A stretch of 64,000 nucleotides of DNA. Source: Escarpia spicata. Its lineage: Eukaryota > Annelida > Polychaeta > Sabellida > Siboglinidae. Made by a program: the position numbers and the translations under genes. The notes under the pieces are model-generated. The model was given only the letters and a program-made list of their open reading frames with translations, was not told where the DNA came from and did no database searches. This document shows positions 1-64,000 of this stretch, in pieces; positions within the stretch are counted from its first letter, which is position 1; the number at the start of each line of letters is the position of its first letter. The stretch covers positions 52,418,228 through 52,482,227 of the forward strand of contig OZ023211.1 in the NCBI GenBank assembly GCA_963995525.1, written 5' to 3'.

Positions 1-1122
1 TTTAAATGTGCAATTAAGGTATTATATCTCAGCCGTGTCATTGTAATATAAATGATTTAATAAGTGCGAAAGTAAATGTGCGATTCAAATTCAACGTCGA
101 AACGTCAAAACTAAAAGGCGATTGACAAAACACGAGGAGTGAGTCCAAGTGACCAAGAATTATATTAATAATTATCCGCTAGATAGCGCCATAAGTAACG
201 ATCATACAGGTCACGCTACATACGGGTATTAAGTTGCCATTTTGGAAAGCGACAAAAGCGTGTTCGTTGAAAATAGTATCGGTCGATTTGAATTTGCATT
301 ACGATGGCTCCCGAGAAAGGAAACTGTAAATTTAAAGATGAATGGTTGGCAATCGCGGAATACAAAGAATGGGTGTGTCGAGACCCGACGTTAATCGTTC
401 GTTCTGCGCGATGTCAATTTTGCACAAAATCCATCAACATCGGGAACGGAGGTCGATATAGCCTGGACAGTCATGTTAAAAGTGCGACGCACAAGAACAG
501 CGTGTCCGCGAAACACAATTAGCAACTGCGCCGCATGCTGGTTACACCAGGAACATGTTTAGTTCGCCAGTTGAGTGAGAAGAAGTGAGAAACCTGAAAA
601 GACTAATGTGACACTGACAGCAACAATATATAATGAACGTTATTGTTTCTTGATTCATTTACTGTATGTAATAAACAGGCAGTTAAAACTTAAGCATCTT
701 CGTCAAGATTGATTTGTTATTTGAATGTTTGGCTAATGATCCCCCTCATTGTTCTAAGGGTCCTGTGATTGATTGTTTATTTGCTTCATTCATTCCTGAA
801 ATGTGTGCTTGCTGGATTTATTGATGTGTAACCGATCTTTTCAATGGCCAGTTGATTACTTGTAAACCCCAGGTATGAAATGATTGACTGGTCCAGTAAA
901 AATGGGGCTGAAAAACTAAATAAATAACAGAAATATACACCCTTGAAAATGGCATGTTTTTATGTCAAAGAACCCTTGAAAACCCTTGAATTTAATTGTT
1001 AGTTGTCTGTATGAACCCTGAGTGTGACATCACGGGAGACGTGTTGAGACATGCTGAACTGCTGTTTTTTAAGAAGCAGGATATGTTGTTCGTCACTGTC
1101 TGACTCGCCTGTTGTGTTTCAG
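1..1122 (+). other. Intron upstream of exon 1, with a zinc-finger ORF relic at 304-522
   Basis: Intronic sequence preceding the first placed exon. It holds a 72-codon open frame at 304-522 with a Cys-x2-Cys (CQFC) and a distal His-x5-His (HVKSATH), like the N-terminal zinc finger of hAT-type transposase-derived proteins in invertebrates. The frame stops at 520 and no catalytic domain follows, so I read it as a transposon remnant. The rest is AT-rich with nothing recognised. Confidence 0.5.

Positions 1123-64000
<62,878 letters not shown>

Noticed and set aside
304..522. Functional small zinc-finger gene
   Set aside because: One Cys2His2-like cluster without start context, splice partners or other domains; resembles hAT-type transposase N-termini and lies in an intron.

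Overview
The window is animal nuclear DNA. It carries the middle of one gene on the + strand, the heavy chain of cytoplasmic dynein 1 (DYNC1H1). I could place 45 consecutive exons (1123-63711), all with consistent splice phases, totalling 7,724 coding bases or about 2,574 codons. They run from the N-terminal tail through the linker, AAA1, AAA2 and AAA3 to the middle of AAA4. The 5' end of the gene (start codon, first tail exons) and the 3' end (rest of AAA4, stalk, AAA5, AAA6, C-terminal domain) lie outside. No other functional gene was found. The mobile elements (an RTE/CR1-like LINE with a PHD-like zinc motif, hAT-like elements with a CFHGPQVE-type C-terminal domain, TTAA-flanked piggyBac-like derivatives, TA-flanked MITEs, tRNA-derived SINEs) suggest a marine invertebrate, perhaps a lophotrochozoan, but the sequence alone does not fix the phylum.

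Layout: 1-9.4 kb, tail exons 1-6, with a dead LINE in intron 1, a 36-bp array ending on exon 3 and a GC-rich repeat at 6.4-7.7 kb. 9.4-20.5 kb, tail exons 7-15, with a 22-bp array, a 52-bp array, two TTAA elements and a 51-bp array ending on exon 15. 20.7-25.9 kb, a 57-bp array of 90 units ending on exon 16. 26-37.6 kb, neck and linker exons 17-25 with further TTAA elements. 37.9-51.3 kb, AAA1 and AAA2 (exons 26-36). 52.7-61.2 kb, AAA3 (exons 37-42) with a hAT-like element and a 2-kb TTAA element. 62-63.7 kb, AAA4 (exons 43-45).

The most unusual signal is in how the tandem repeats relate to the exons. In at least eight introns the array is not purely intronic: its unit contains a splice site plus the first (or last) coding bases of the adjoining exon, and the true exon is the terminal unit. 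Acceptor-side cases precede exons 3, 10, 15, 16, 25, 27, 30 and 33; donor-side cases follow exons 22 and 42. This creates well over 100 decoy splice sites inside an essential gene. In most arrays an upstream decoy acceptor would bring an in-frame stop codon. In the 57-bp array the unit is open, and the last five upstream acceptors could each add 19 residues per unit to the dynein tail without breaking the frame. The long open frames (up to about 1,600 codons, both strands) over these arrays follow from unit lengths that are multiples of three, or from stop-free units, and are not separate genes.
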